NCBI RefSeq assembly: GCF_003569045.1
Contig: NZ_BFCB01000003.1
Span: forward strand, 2,728,001-2,792,000
Direction of reading: 5' to 3'
Length of the DNA: 64,000 bases
Source of the DNA: Aggregatilinea lenta
GTDB lineage: Bacteria > Chloroflexota > Anaerolineae > Aggregatilineales > Aggregatilineaceae
A program made the translations under genes and the position numbers. Shown one piece after another: positions 40,351-47,952 of this stretch. The notes beneath the pieces were generated by a model. That model was given only the letters and a program-made list of their open reading frames with translations. It did not search any database and was not told where the DNA came from. Each line of letters starts with the position of its first letter. Positions within the stretch are counted from its first letter, which is position 1.

Positions 40351-41091
40351 TTACCGTTCTTCGGAGGGCTTTGCAGCCGTCCGGTCTGGTGGCTTGTCAG
40401 CACCTTCGGGCTGGGCGTCCTGGTTGTAGTAGTGGTCGGCGGTTGTGCTCGAATCTTCGTGACCCAGGATTGCCTGGGTAACAGTGATCGGTACACCATC
40501 GTCGGCCAGTGACTGTCCCCGCTAGTGGCGGATCGAGTGCGGCCTGTAGGTGATACCCGACACGCCCTTGCTCAATCGTGCGACCATCGTTTGGATCCCC
40601 GCTGAAGTCAGTGGCCCATATCGCTTGCCAGGTGTTGTCCGATTGTTGACGAATACGTACCGGTGAGACGGATCGGGATCGAGTCGGCGGCGGATCATCG
40701 TCCACGGTTGGAGATAAACCACGACGTCGGGAACAGGCGGCAGCCGATTCTCTTTTCCCCCTTTGACCTTCAACACAATCCAGCCCTCGTCCAGATTGAT
40801 GTGGTCGAAGGTGATGTGTGCTATGCCGCCAGCTCGTGCACCGAAATTGCTGAGCAGCGCCATGATGGCGGTGTCACGAGCTGCCGCAAAGGGCTGATGT
40901 TTCGCCGGAGCGGCGCGGATCATATCGACCAGCACCTCTTCGGGAATCGCTTTGCTGATCAGCTCCCGATGCGGGGTCTTCGTATCCAGAAATCGAGGTG
41001 GATTTTCCTGGATGTAGCCCCGCTGGACGCACCAGTTGAAGCAGGCGCGTACGTGTATCCGCGAGATCTCGCAGTCGATGCACCTGGGTTA
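40351..41091 (-). pseudogene. Tyrosine recombinase (integrase) remnant, 5' truncated and with an in-frame TAG
   Basis: Reading from 41088 the frame gives part of the core-binding domain (VRACFNWCVQRGYIQENPP), then the catalytic domain with ARAGGIAHITFDHI (Arg), KVKGGKEN (Lys) and PHSIRH. A TAG at 40522-40524 interrupts the frame right after HSIRH. The same frame continues with SLADDGVPITVTQAILGHED and then STTADHYYNQD, which holds the second His motif and the Tyr nucleophile, to a TAA at 40351. A TAA at 41089-41091 blocks the 5' side and the N-terminal arm domain is missing. The gene is therefore non-functional unless the amber codon is read through. Confidence 0.85.
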
Positions 41092-41203
41092 CTCGACGAC
41101 GTATCATCACATCCTGAAGCTCATCATCGAGGGGTGGCTGGAGCAGCGTGATGGCAAGTTGCTGGTGGTGGGCAGCGAGTGGTACGGGCCAGAAAGAGTC
41201 TAA
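41078..41203 (+). pseudogene. Possible winged-helix gene fragment abutting the integrase remnant
   Basis: A 41-codon frame starting at an ATG inside the integrase end encodes STTYHHILKLIIEGWLEQ followed by a RDGKLLVVGSEWYG wing-like strand, the look of a winged-helix DNA-binding C-terminus. It lacks an upstream half and a convincing ribosome site. It may be the tail of a regulator joined to the integrase by deletion. Confidence 0.35.
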
Positions 41204-41251
41204 TCAGCTGTAATGCATCCGCTTCTCCAGTCCGCATAACTGCATGGTTAT

Positions 41252-41280
41252 CCCTTCCTTCACACGCTGTGAAGGAAGGG
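41252..41280. repeat. Perfect 13-base inverted repeat
   Basis: CCCTTCCTTCACA and TGTGAAGGAAGGG with loop CGC. The CTTCCTTCAC core also occurs in the nested repeat at 44854. The rest of 41204-41472 holds nothing I can identify apart from a small CCCGT/ACGGG hairpin near 41400. Confidence 0.6.
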
Positions 41281-41472
41281 CCAGGGTGTGGAAAGGGCGC
41301 TGCGAGTGGAAGCGCTGGTTCACGCGGCGGTAGACGTGATCGCCTCACGGTCTGGACTTCTACACATCAATTCCTCGCAAAAGACTAGGTGTTCCCCGTC
41401 AAAACGGGCATTTGGTGTATTCTCACGCGAATCAATTTCACTACGTCAACCCGGTTTGTGGGTAATGCATGG

Positions 41473-42018
41473 CTAACCCCGATTTCCCATAACGGCCACA
41501 AGATCCGCCGGGAACGTCGCCGCATCCAGCGGCCCGAACGACCGCCACACCACCACGCCCGCCGGGTCGATCACCAGCGTTTGCGGCAGCGCGATCACCT
41601 GATAGGCTTTCAGTGTGGCATCGTCGGGATCGATCAGTACGGCGTAGCGCATATCGTGCCCGGCGGCGTATGCGGCCACGTCGTCGCGCAGCTCGCGCAG
41701 GTTGATCCCCAGCACGGTCACGTCGCCCGGGTCTGCGAGCGCTTGCAGCACAGGGATCTCCGCTTCACACGGAGCGCACCATGTCGCCCAGAAGTTCACG
41801 ATCACCCATCCGCCGCGCAGCGCGCTCAGCGTGACAGGGTCGCCGTTCAGCGTGTCGAGCGTGAAGTCCGGCGCGATCCACGCCGCGTCGAGCGAATCCG
41901 CGTCATCCGTTGCTGGCGGCGCTGGCGCGACAGACTCCTGCGCCACAGTGTCGCAAGCGGCCAGAACGATCCATACGAAACTGATACTGAGAACACCATA
42001 GATCCACCTCATCCTCAT
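41473..42018 (-). CDS. TlpA/ResA-like thiol-disulfide oxidoreductase, lipoprotein
   Basis: 181 residues from the ATG at 42018, which overlaps the permease stop (ATGA). The signal ends in lipobox VLAAC (Cys at about 22). A thioredoxin fold follows with the active site WATWCAPCE (about 77-85), cis-Pro in ALPQTLVID (about 143-151) and a Redoxin/AhpC-type N-terminus (APDFTLDTLNGDPVTLSAL). It should reduce disulfides or deliver thiols on the outer face of the membrane. As last gene of the ABC set it may keep metal-binding Cys residues reduced, including the CPFC motif of the co-encoded lipoprotein (inference). Confidence 0.88.
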   Translation of the reverse strand: MRMRWIYGVLSISFVWIVLAACDTVAQESVAPAPPATDDADSLDAAWIAPDFTLDTLNGDPVTLSALRGGWVIVNFWATWCAPCEAEIPVLQALADPGDVTVLGINLRELRDDVAAYAAGHDMRYAVLIDPDDATLKAYQVIALPQTLVIDPAGVVVWRSFGPLDAATFPADLVAVMGNRG

Positions 42019-43373
42019 GACGGAAACAGTTTTTCGACCACGTTCACCCGGTAAGCCAGCGCCGCCGGGACCAATCCCGCCAGCGCGCCGACGCCAAGCG
42101 GCAGCGCCCACAGCAGCAGCTCCCACTCCGGCAGCAGGCGCAGCGGGATCGGGATCGCGGACTGCGCCGAATACACGTCCGCGATGATGCGCGCCGCGGC
42201 GTAGCCGATCACGCGCCCCAGGACGGCCCCAAGCAGCGTGACGAACAGCGTCTCGAACAGCACGATACGTACGACATGCGCCGGGCTGCTGCCCAGGCCG
42301 CGCATGACCGCGATCGCGTGCTCCCGCGCCACGGTCGCGTTGTACATCGACAGGAACACCGTCAGCGCGGCGATGCCCAGCACCATGTACCCAATCAGGC
42401 TCAGGATCTCCTGCGCCTGGTCGATCATGTCGAACAGGCCGGTCAGCTCTGCGCCGGGGAAGGCGGCCTGCGCGTCCGTACCGGTATAAAACTCCTGGTA
42501 GATCTGGTTCTGCCCCGCGAAGCTGGCCGGTAGCACCAGCACCGCCGTCACCTGATCCGACGCGCCCAACTGCTCGCCCACGTACGGCGCGAGCGTATCG
42601 TTGGGATCGACCTCGTGCACGTGCCACACGCTCTCGATCTGCGTGAACGCCGCGCCATCGTAGGCCGTGCCGGACGGCTTGAGGATGCCCACCACGGTAT
42701 ACGGCTCGTGATGGTGATCGCTGGCGATGCCTTCCCCGAAGCCGTGCGTCGTCTCGAACTGATCCCCAATATTCAGCCCCAGGTCCTTTGCGGCGGTTGC
42801 ACCCAGCACCGCCTCGAACAAGCCTGCGTCGTGATCGTGACCCTCGTGCCCGGCGTGTTCTTCAGCTTCCTCAAGTTCGCCTTCTTCGGCGTCGTGATCG
42901 GCGTCTTCGGCGTGGTCCTCGTCGGCGTGCTCATCTTCGACCACGGCAAACAGCCGCCCCTCCGCCAGTTGGAACGCGGGCGGCGCGCTGCGCGACGTGC
43001 GCAGCTCGAAGAAATCGTGATACGTGCCAATCAGCCGCGCGCCCGCCACGTTGTCGCCAAACGCCAGCGGCACGGCGAGCTGCACGCGCTCGTCGTGCTC
43101 CAGGTCTTCGTAAATGGTATAGGGGATGTTCCCGATCGGGTCGTCTTGGAGCAAGATGCTGCTCAAGACAAGCTGCTGGCCGCTGCCCTTCGCCCCGATC
43201 ACCATCACGCCGAACGGATCGCTGGCCTGGATGATGCCTTCTTTCGCTCCGTCGGAGAGCATCGCCACCGCCAGCGACAGTGCCAGCGCCAGCCCGATCA
43301 CCAGGGCCGGGATCGCCGTTTGAATCGGGCGCGCGCGCAGGTTGCGCCACGCCACCGCCATGTCGCAAATCAT
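42015..43373 (-). CDS. FtsX/MacB-type ABC transporter permease with His/Asp/Glu-rich loop
   Basis: 452 residues from the ATG at 43373 (ATGA overlap with the ATPase stop); the frame is open much further upstream but only as antisense of the ATPase gene. One membrane segment at about 20-40, a large extracytoplasmic domain, then three segments (about 330-440) give the MacB/LolC topology. Residues 145-184 are almost entirely acidic plus histidine (for example EHADEDHAEDADHDAEEGE, EEHAGHEGHDHD). Such loops bind Zn, Ni, Co or Cu. More His residues occur in SDHHHEPY. Together with the ATPase and the neighbouring lipoprotein this suggests a metal-related transporter, reminiscent of zinc-uptake loci such as Vibrio zrg (recalled, not checked). 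Confidence 0.85.
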   Translation of the reverse strand: MICDMAVAWRNLRARPIQTAIPALVIGLALALSLAVAMLSDGAKEGIIQASDPFGVMVIGAKGSGQQLVLSSILLQDDPIGNIPYTIYEDLEHDERVQLAVPLAFGDNVAGARLIGTYHDFFELRTSRSAPPAFQLAEGRLFAVVEDEHADEDHAEDADHDAEEGELEEAEEHAGHEGHDHDAGLFEAVLGATAAKDLGLNIGDQFETTHGFGEGIASDHHHEPYTVVGILKPSGTAYDGAAFTQIESVWHVHEVDPNDTLAPYVGEQLGASDQVTAVLVLPASFAGQNQIYQEFYTGTDAQAAFPGAELTGLFDMIDQAQEILSLIGYMVLGIAALTVFLSMYNATVAREHAIAVMRGLGSSPAHVVRIVLFETLFVTLLGAVLGRVIGYAAARIIADVYSAQSAIPIPLRLLPEWELLLWALPLGVGALAGLVPAALAYRVNVVEKLFPS

Positions 43374-44086
43374 GCCATCACCTCGGATGCGGCGTACAGC
43401 GGCTCGGCAGCCTGCGCGATCAGCCGTCCGTGCTCCAGATCGACCGCCAGCGGGAAGCGCGCCGCCAGCGCGGGATCGTGGCTGGCGACGATCAGCGACG
43501 CGCCGTTTTCCCGGCAGATCGCCTGCACCAGATCCATCACGGTCTGCGCGGCCCCGGCGTCCAGCGCAGCAGTCGGCTCGTCGGCCAGCAGCACGTCCGG
43601 CCTGTTCGCCAGCGCGCGCGCCACGGCGACCCGTAGCCGCTGCCCCGTGCTCATTTGCGCCGGGCGGTAATGGGCGTACTCGGCCAGCCCGACGCGCCCC
43701 AGCAGGTCGCGCGCGTCGCGTTTCCACTGGCCCGCCGGATATTTGCGCGCGAACGCCATCGGCATCACCACGTTTTCCAGCGCGGTCAGCGGCGCGAGTA
43801 GATAATGTGTCTGGAAGATGTAGCCGGTGTGCCGCGCGCGGAACCGGTCGCGCTCGCCGGGGGCCAGCGCGTACAGCTTCTGCCCGTCATAGGTCACCGT
43901 GCCCTCGGTCGGCGCGAGCAGCCCGGCGGCGATGTTGAACAGCGTCGTTTTGCCGCTGCCGCTCACGCCGCGCAGCAGGATCTGCTGCCCGCCGTCTACC
44001 TCCCACCGCGCGATGTCGAGCACGGTGCGCGAGTCGCCTGCGGGGCTTTTATAGACGTGCCGCAGGTCCGCAAACGTCACGTTCAT
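43370..44086 (-). CDS. ABC transporter ATP-binding protein (LolD/MacB type)
   Basis: 238 residues: Walker A GVSGSGKT (about 40-47), Q-loop FQTHYLL (about 91-97), signature MSTGQRLRVAVARAL (STGQR in place of SGGQ), Walker B VLLADEPTAALD and switch His in VASHD. It powers the FtsX-type permease encoded next, from which it differs by a four-base overlap; it also overlaps the upstream lipoprotein gene by four bases. Confidence 0.94.
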   Translation of the reverse strand: MNVTFADLRHVYKSPAGDSRTVLDIARWEVDGGQQILLRGVSGSGKTTLFNIAAGLLAPTEGTVTYDGQKLYALAPGERDRFRARHTGYIFQTHYLLAPLTALENVVMPMAFARKYPAGQWKRDARDLLGRVGLAEYAHYRPAQMSTGQRLRVAVARALANRPDVLLADEPTAALDAGAAQTVMDLVQAICRENGASLIVASHDPALAARFPLAVDLEHGRLIAQAAEPLYAASEVMA

Positions 44087-44820
44087 CCGTCCAGCACCTC
44101 GATTTCATCTGCATACAGGCGCACCAGGCTGACCATGCCCGACGACGCATCGACCGACGACCCGACCTCCATCCGCCCCGTGATCCGCACCGGGTAGCGG
44201 TTGTTGAACAGGGTCGCTTCCGGCAGATACACCAGCGCGATCCTGTCCGGCCAGTCGGCGTCGGTGCTGCAAAACGGGCACATCGCCAGCGGGATCTGCG
44301 TCAGCACGAAAAAGTCGAGCTTGGGCTTCAGCGGCGGCGCGATGTAGCCCTCCATCACCACGTCCTGCCCGTCCAGCGACACCAGCTTGTCCGACAGAAT
44401 CCAGCCGCGCCGCATGTCGAAGCGCTCGTAGAACTCGTCGAACGTCATCGCCACAGGGAACGCATCGAACTGCACCGGTGCCTGGGCGGTGGGCTGGTAG
44501 GCGGCGTCCGTTGCGGCGGCGATCCGTCGCGCCTCGCCTTCGTCCAGCTCCACGCTCAGCGGCGTGGACGTCGGACCGGATGCGGCCTCGGTCACGTCGG
44601 GCGGCAGCATAGGCGTGGCGGACGGTGTGGCCGTCAGCGTGGGGGTAGCGGTACCCTGTGCCGGAGCGTCTGTTGCCGGCGCGGGCGTGGCAGATGCATT
44701 TTGCGCGACTGCCGAGGGCAGGGGCGTCACACGCCGGATGCCGCCCCCGTCGCTGCCGCACCCCGCCAGAGACATTCCGGCAGCGACCAGGGCCGCAATC
44801 CATATCAGTCGGGTCTTCAC
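44083..44820 (-). CDS. Lipoprotein with Cys-containing domain, DUF3299-like
   Basis: 245 residues from a GTG at 44820 with TGAGGAG upstream; this start opens a lipoprotein signal with lipobox SLAGC. A Thr/Pro/Ala-rich linker (about 30-85) precedes a compact domain: DGQDVVMEGYIAPP, DFFVLTQIPLAMCPFCSTDA and PVRITGRMEV. The pattern of strand, GYxxPP, then Cys-rich loop resembles DUF3299 proteins, which often accompany MacB-like ABC genes. The CPFC pair could bind metal. Overlap with the ATPase gene indicates one operon. Confidence 0.7.
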   Translation of the reverse strand: MKTRLIWIAALVAAGMSLAGCGSDGGGIRRVTPLPSAVAQNASATPAPATDAPAQGTATPTLTATPSATPMLPPDVTEAASGPTSTPLSVELDEGEARRIAAATDAAYQPTAQAPVQFDAFPVAMTFDEFYERFDMRRGWILSDKLVSLDGQDVVMEGYIAPPLKPKLDFFVLTQIPLAMCPFCSTDADWPDRIALVYLPEATLFNNRYPVRITGRMEVGSSVDASSGMVSLVRLYADEIEVLDG

Positions 44821-44853
44821 ACCATCACTCCTCAATGCACTCGCGCGCTGCGC

Positions 44854-44919
44854 GCTTCCTTCACGTGACGGCGCGCACCGGCGGTTTGGTGGCGGGTGCG
44901 CGCCCATAGTCAAGGAAGC
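44854..44919. repeat. Nested inverted repeat between phoA-like and lipoprotein genes
   Basis: Inner arms GGCGCGCACC (44870-44879) and GGTGCGCGCC (44895-44904) are a perfect ten-base pair with a 15-base loop. Outer arms GCTTCCTT (44854-44861) and AAGGAAGC (44912-44919) enclose them. There is no T-run on either strand, so it is not a classic terminator; it may be a REP-like element or an mRNA-stabilising hairpin. Confidence 0.6.
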
Positions 44920-44924
44920 TCGGA

Positions 44925-46754
44925 CTATTCGGCGGCGGTCATCGGGTCCAGGCCCAGCGCCGCAGCCATGCCGAAGAACACGTCGGTGTTATCGAGCACG
45001 TGGCCGAAGTACGCCGCGCCGGGGCCGGTCGCGTAGACGGGCACGTCCTGCAGCGTGTGCACGCTCGTGCTCTCGCCCGCGGGCAGATTGCCGCTCATGG
45101 TGATGCCGTTTTCGTCATCAGTGGGGTTGTCCACGCACACGCCCTGGTCGTCGCAGATCGCGGGCGCGCGGTACACCGGGCTTACCTGGAAGTCTTCGGT
45201 GAAATCGGGATGATCGACCTTGCCCTGCGCCAGCGTCACGGAGACGTCCCAGCTATCCGGGAAGAAATCGCCGTTTTCGTCCACGTAGGTCGGGAACCCG
45301 GCGTTCTGGTACACGCCGATCGCCTCGCGGCGGCCTGCGTCGTCACTCGCGGCGTTGAACGCTTCCACGTCCACCGTGCCGTACACGTCATAGCCGTGGC
45401 CGTGGTCGGAGGTGACGATGATCAGCGTGTCGGGCGCGTTGGCCTGGACCCATTCCACCGTCGCGGCGATGGCGCGGTCGAACTCGATCGCGTCCGCGAT
45501 GGCGCGGTCCCAGTCCATGGGGTGCTCGGCCTTGTCCACGCTGGCCGCTTCCACTTCCAGGTAGAACCCGTTGGGGTTCTGGTTCAGCACGTCCAGCGCC
45601 GCCATCGTCATATCGACCAGCCCCGGCTGATCGGTGAACTGGCCCAGGTTGTCGGTGTAGACGTTGCGGTCCAGCCACACGCTCATGTCGCTCGGCGTGA
45701 AGAACCCGGCCAGGTGATCGGGCGTGCCGTCGGCCAGCGCCGCGTCCAGTTCGGTTGCCGTCGTCACGATGGTGTACCCGGCGTCTTCGTATTCGGTGAA
45801 CAGGTCGCGGTCGTCCTGGCGGCGCGAGCCTTCCGCCGACTGCGGCAGCAAATAGCTTGCCCCGCCGCCCAGCAGCACTTCGGGCACCAGCCCGTCGTCG
45901 AGGATCTGCGCGGCATACGCGGCGCGGCTTGCGCCGCTGCGGTCACGGCCATAGCCCCACACGCCGTTGGGCGTCGCGTCGGTGAAGTCGGAGGTGGTCA
46001 CGATGCCGATGGACATCCCGCGCACGCGCTTCGCCACGTAAGCGAACTTTTCCACGCGCGGATCGTCCAGCTTGTCGGGCGAGGAGTCAGCATACACGCC
46101 ATTGGCGTTCACGGATGACTTGTGGCCGGTGTTGTAGGCGCTGATACTGTTGGCGCTGTCGGTGATGATCGAGTCCACGCCGGAGGTGTGCAGCAGGCCG
46201 ATTTCCTCGAAGCTCTCGAAGCTCAGGTTGTCGTTATACGTGCCCTGTTCCATTCCGCGCGAAACCAGCCGCGTGGCCGTATACAGGCCAACGTTGCCGC
46301 CGTCCGCGATGAACAGGATCACGTTCTTCGCCGTGCCGTCGGTGATCGGCTCGCGGACCGTGTACGCGACGCTGGTGGTCTCGCCCCCGGCGACCACATC
46401 CACTGTCACGGTGCCCGGCTCGGTGAACATCACGTCGCGCCAGATCTGCGACACGACAGGCATCGGGCTTTCCTCGGAACCGGCGTCCCAGACCTCTTCG
46501 ACCAGGTCCGTGCCGAAGAACGTGGCTGCGTCCTCGCCGTTAACCGTCACGGCGAAGTCTTCCGGCAGCGCATCGGCGTGCACTTCTACGCGCAGATCAA
46601 AGTAGACCCCCGGCAGGAATTGGGCCTGATTAACGGGCAGAATCACGACGTCGGGCGCGTCCTGCGCCGCGACTTTGTGCGCGCCGGACGGCGCAATGAG
46701 AGGTAAGACCAATGTGAGGACGAGCAGGAGCGTTAAAAATCGAAACGAACGCAT
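44925..46754 (-). CDS. Alkaline phosphatase (PhoA superfamily), exported
   Basis: 609 residues. A Sec signal (about 1-31) is followed by a ~100-residue beta domain and the phosphatase domain: ILFIADGGNVG (metal Asp), TDSANSISAYNTGHKSSVNA (nucleophile Ser in DSA, then TGxK), VEAASVDKAEHPMD (metal Glu/Asp/His) and TSDHGHG (metal Asp/His). Some positions differ from E. coli PhoA, for example ADGG for GDGM and SVDKAEH for the usual RIDHAxH. It should cleave phosphomonoesters outside the cell using Zn/Mg. It is upstream of, and codirectional with, the metal-type ABC set; zinc supply to this enzyme is a possible link (inference). Confidence 0.9.
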   Translation of the reverse strand: MRSFRFLTLLLVLTLVLPLIAPSGAHKVAAQDAPDVVILPVNQAQFLPGVYFDLRVEVHADALPEDFAVTVNGEDAATFFGTDLVEEVWDAGSEESPMPVVSQIWRDVMFTEPGTVTVDVVAGGETTSVAYTVREPITDGTAKNVILFIADGGNVGLYTATRLVSRGMEQGTYNDNLSFESFEEIGLLHTSGVDSIITDSANSISAYNTGHKSSVNANGVYADSSPDKLDDPRVEKFAYVAKRVRGMSIGIVTTSDFTDATPNGVWGYGRDRSGASRAAYAAQILDDGLVPEVLLGGGASYLLPQSAEGSRRQDDRDLFTEYEDAGYTIVTTATELDAALADGTPDHLAGFFTPSDMSVWLDRNVYTDNLGQFTDQPGLVDMTMAALDVLNQNPNGFYLEVEAASVDKAEHPMDWDRAIADAIEFDRAIAATVEWVQANAPDTLIIVTSDHGHGYDVYGTVDVEAFNAASDDAGRREAIGVYQNAGFPTYVDENGDFFPDSWDVSVTLAQGKVDHPDFTEDFQVSPVYRAPAICDDQGVCVDNPTDDENGITMSGNLPAGESTSVHTLQDVPVYATGPGAAYFGHVLDNTDVFFGMAAALGLDPMTAAE

Positions 46755-46883
46755 GGCTGTATCTCCTTGGTGGGCATGGGATAGGGCATGCCAAAGGCCA
46801 TTTACTGCATAGATTAGAAGGGCTGCGAGCGAAAGACTGGTAAAGGACAGTGTAAAAACTGCGCAAATCAGGATGAATCGTTT

Positions 46884-46909
46884 TTAACGTCCATTAAAAG
46901 TATTTATCG
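46884..46909. promoter_or_regulatory. Pho-box-like direct repeats upstream of the alkaline phosphatase
   Basis: TTAACG (46884), TTAAAA (46894) and TTATCG (46904) start at exact ten-base intervals, recalling the TT(A/C/T)A(A/C/T)A repeats bound by PhoP-type regulators. They read on the plus strand, 130-155 bases upstream of the phosphatase start. A TATAAT occurs on the plus strand at 46923-46928. The remaining part of 46755-47057 shows nothing else. Confidence 0.3.
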
Positions 46910-47057
46910 AGGACCTCTGTTTTATAATCGACTAGAACTCCGGAGCAGGTGACATTCCGATGAGCAATGACCGGCGCATCAACCTCCGGTCGGGGCGGCC
47001 TTCCAGCGTAACATGTGGTCGTTGGATTGGACCGCAGCAACCGAGAGGAGCAGTACC

Positions 47058-47422
47058 ATGAGCATCACGCTACGCGATTACCCCGAAGACTTTCACCTGG
47101 CGCCGAGCGCCACGTCGAACGAAGAACGCCTGACCATCGACCGCCCGGACTGCCCGAATTACCACAACACCACGTACAACTTGTCCAAGGCGTCGCCTGC
47201 GTCGCGCGCCCGGACTCAACGCATCCTGACGGCGTAGCCTGGCACTACTTCGGGCTGACGCCTAACGGCTGGCGGGGCTACGCTTTCACGGCGCCGGAGC
47301 CGGGATTGACGCGCGATGAGCGTCTGGAGATGCTCGACGAGGTGCGCGCGCATATCCAGGCGGAAGTGATCCGGCTGTACGCGGAGCGAGGGTACAAGGT
47401 GATCTGTCAAGTACCCAATTAG
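47058..47422 (+). pseudogene. Frameshifted hypothetical gene
   Basis: The ATG at 47058 has a GAGGAG ribosome site. Its frame encodes MSITLRDYPEDFHLAPSATS and continues to about 47215 before meeting a stop at 47237. A different frame then carries coding-like sequence (DGVAWHYFGLTPNGWRGYAF, then LTRDERLEMLDEVRAHIQAE) to 47422. Joined, the two give a plausible ~120-residue soluble protein of unknown family. A sequencing error is the main alternative to a real frameshift near 47190-47220. Confidence 0.55.
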
Positions 47423-47952
47423 TGAAGACAAGTGTCTGAAACATTTGCGCAGCGTAAATGGCTGGCGGCATTTTGAGTGCAGCGGAGATACGGCTGTGAT
47501 AAGACACACTATTTTGCGAAATGAGGTGGGATGTGAAACAATGCATCCTGGCAAAGACTTAGCTTGTGGACGGTGAACGGTCACAGTTGATGTAACATAA
47601 TCACCTAAGGGCTAGAATAGGCGAGGACACACACCCATAGAGGGCGATTGATCGATGGTATGATTTGCACTGAACCAGGGCTAGGTGATCGGGCGGAACG
47701 GATGGAACGGGTGGATCTCGGTGAGTGGCTTCTGAGAGATCATTCAACGGTTAGGCCTGCAAGTTAGTTTCTTTTTTCCGGTAGGCTGCTCGATTAGAGC
47801 GTGTTTGCATAGTGGATCAAAGCCGTATCCTTGTCTCTCAAGACGCCGGGCTACAGCGGGACGGCTCCCCTTTCCCTCCGGGGGAGACGGGGCCAGGGGA
47901 TGAGGGATTACGTACACACTTTTAGAGACATAGGGGAACCACACGACCGACA
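47423..47952. other. 530-base stretch without a gene
   Basis: No convincing coding region. Around 47866-47906 there is a C/G-rich palindromic segment (CCCCTTTCCCTCCGGGGGAG followed by GGGGCCAGGGGATGAGGG), a type of sequence that recurs as dispersed repeats in some large bacterial genomes; copy number cannot be judged here. The promoter of the CheB-CheR gene should lie in this stretch, but no clear boxes were found. Confidence 0.4.

Noticed and set aside
42019-42627. An N-terminal extension of the thioredoxin-like gene to 384 codons
   Set aside because: The extra part is a shadow of the permease gene; the ATG at 42018 opens a lipoprotein signal and overlaps the permease stop in the usual coupled way.
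43374-43727. An N-terminal extension of the permease to 570 codons
   Set aside because: The extra part overlaps the ATPase gene and reads as low-complexity Arg/Ala/Gly shadow sequence.
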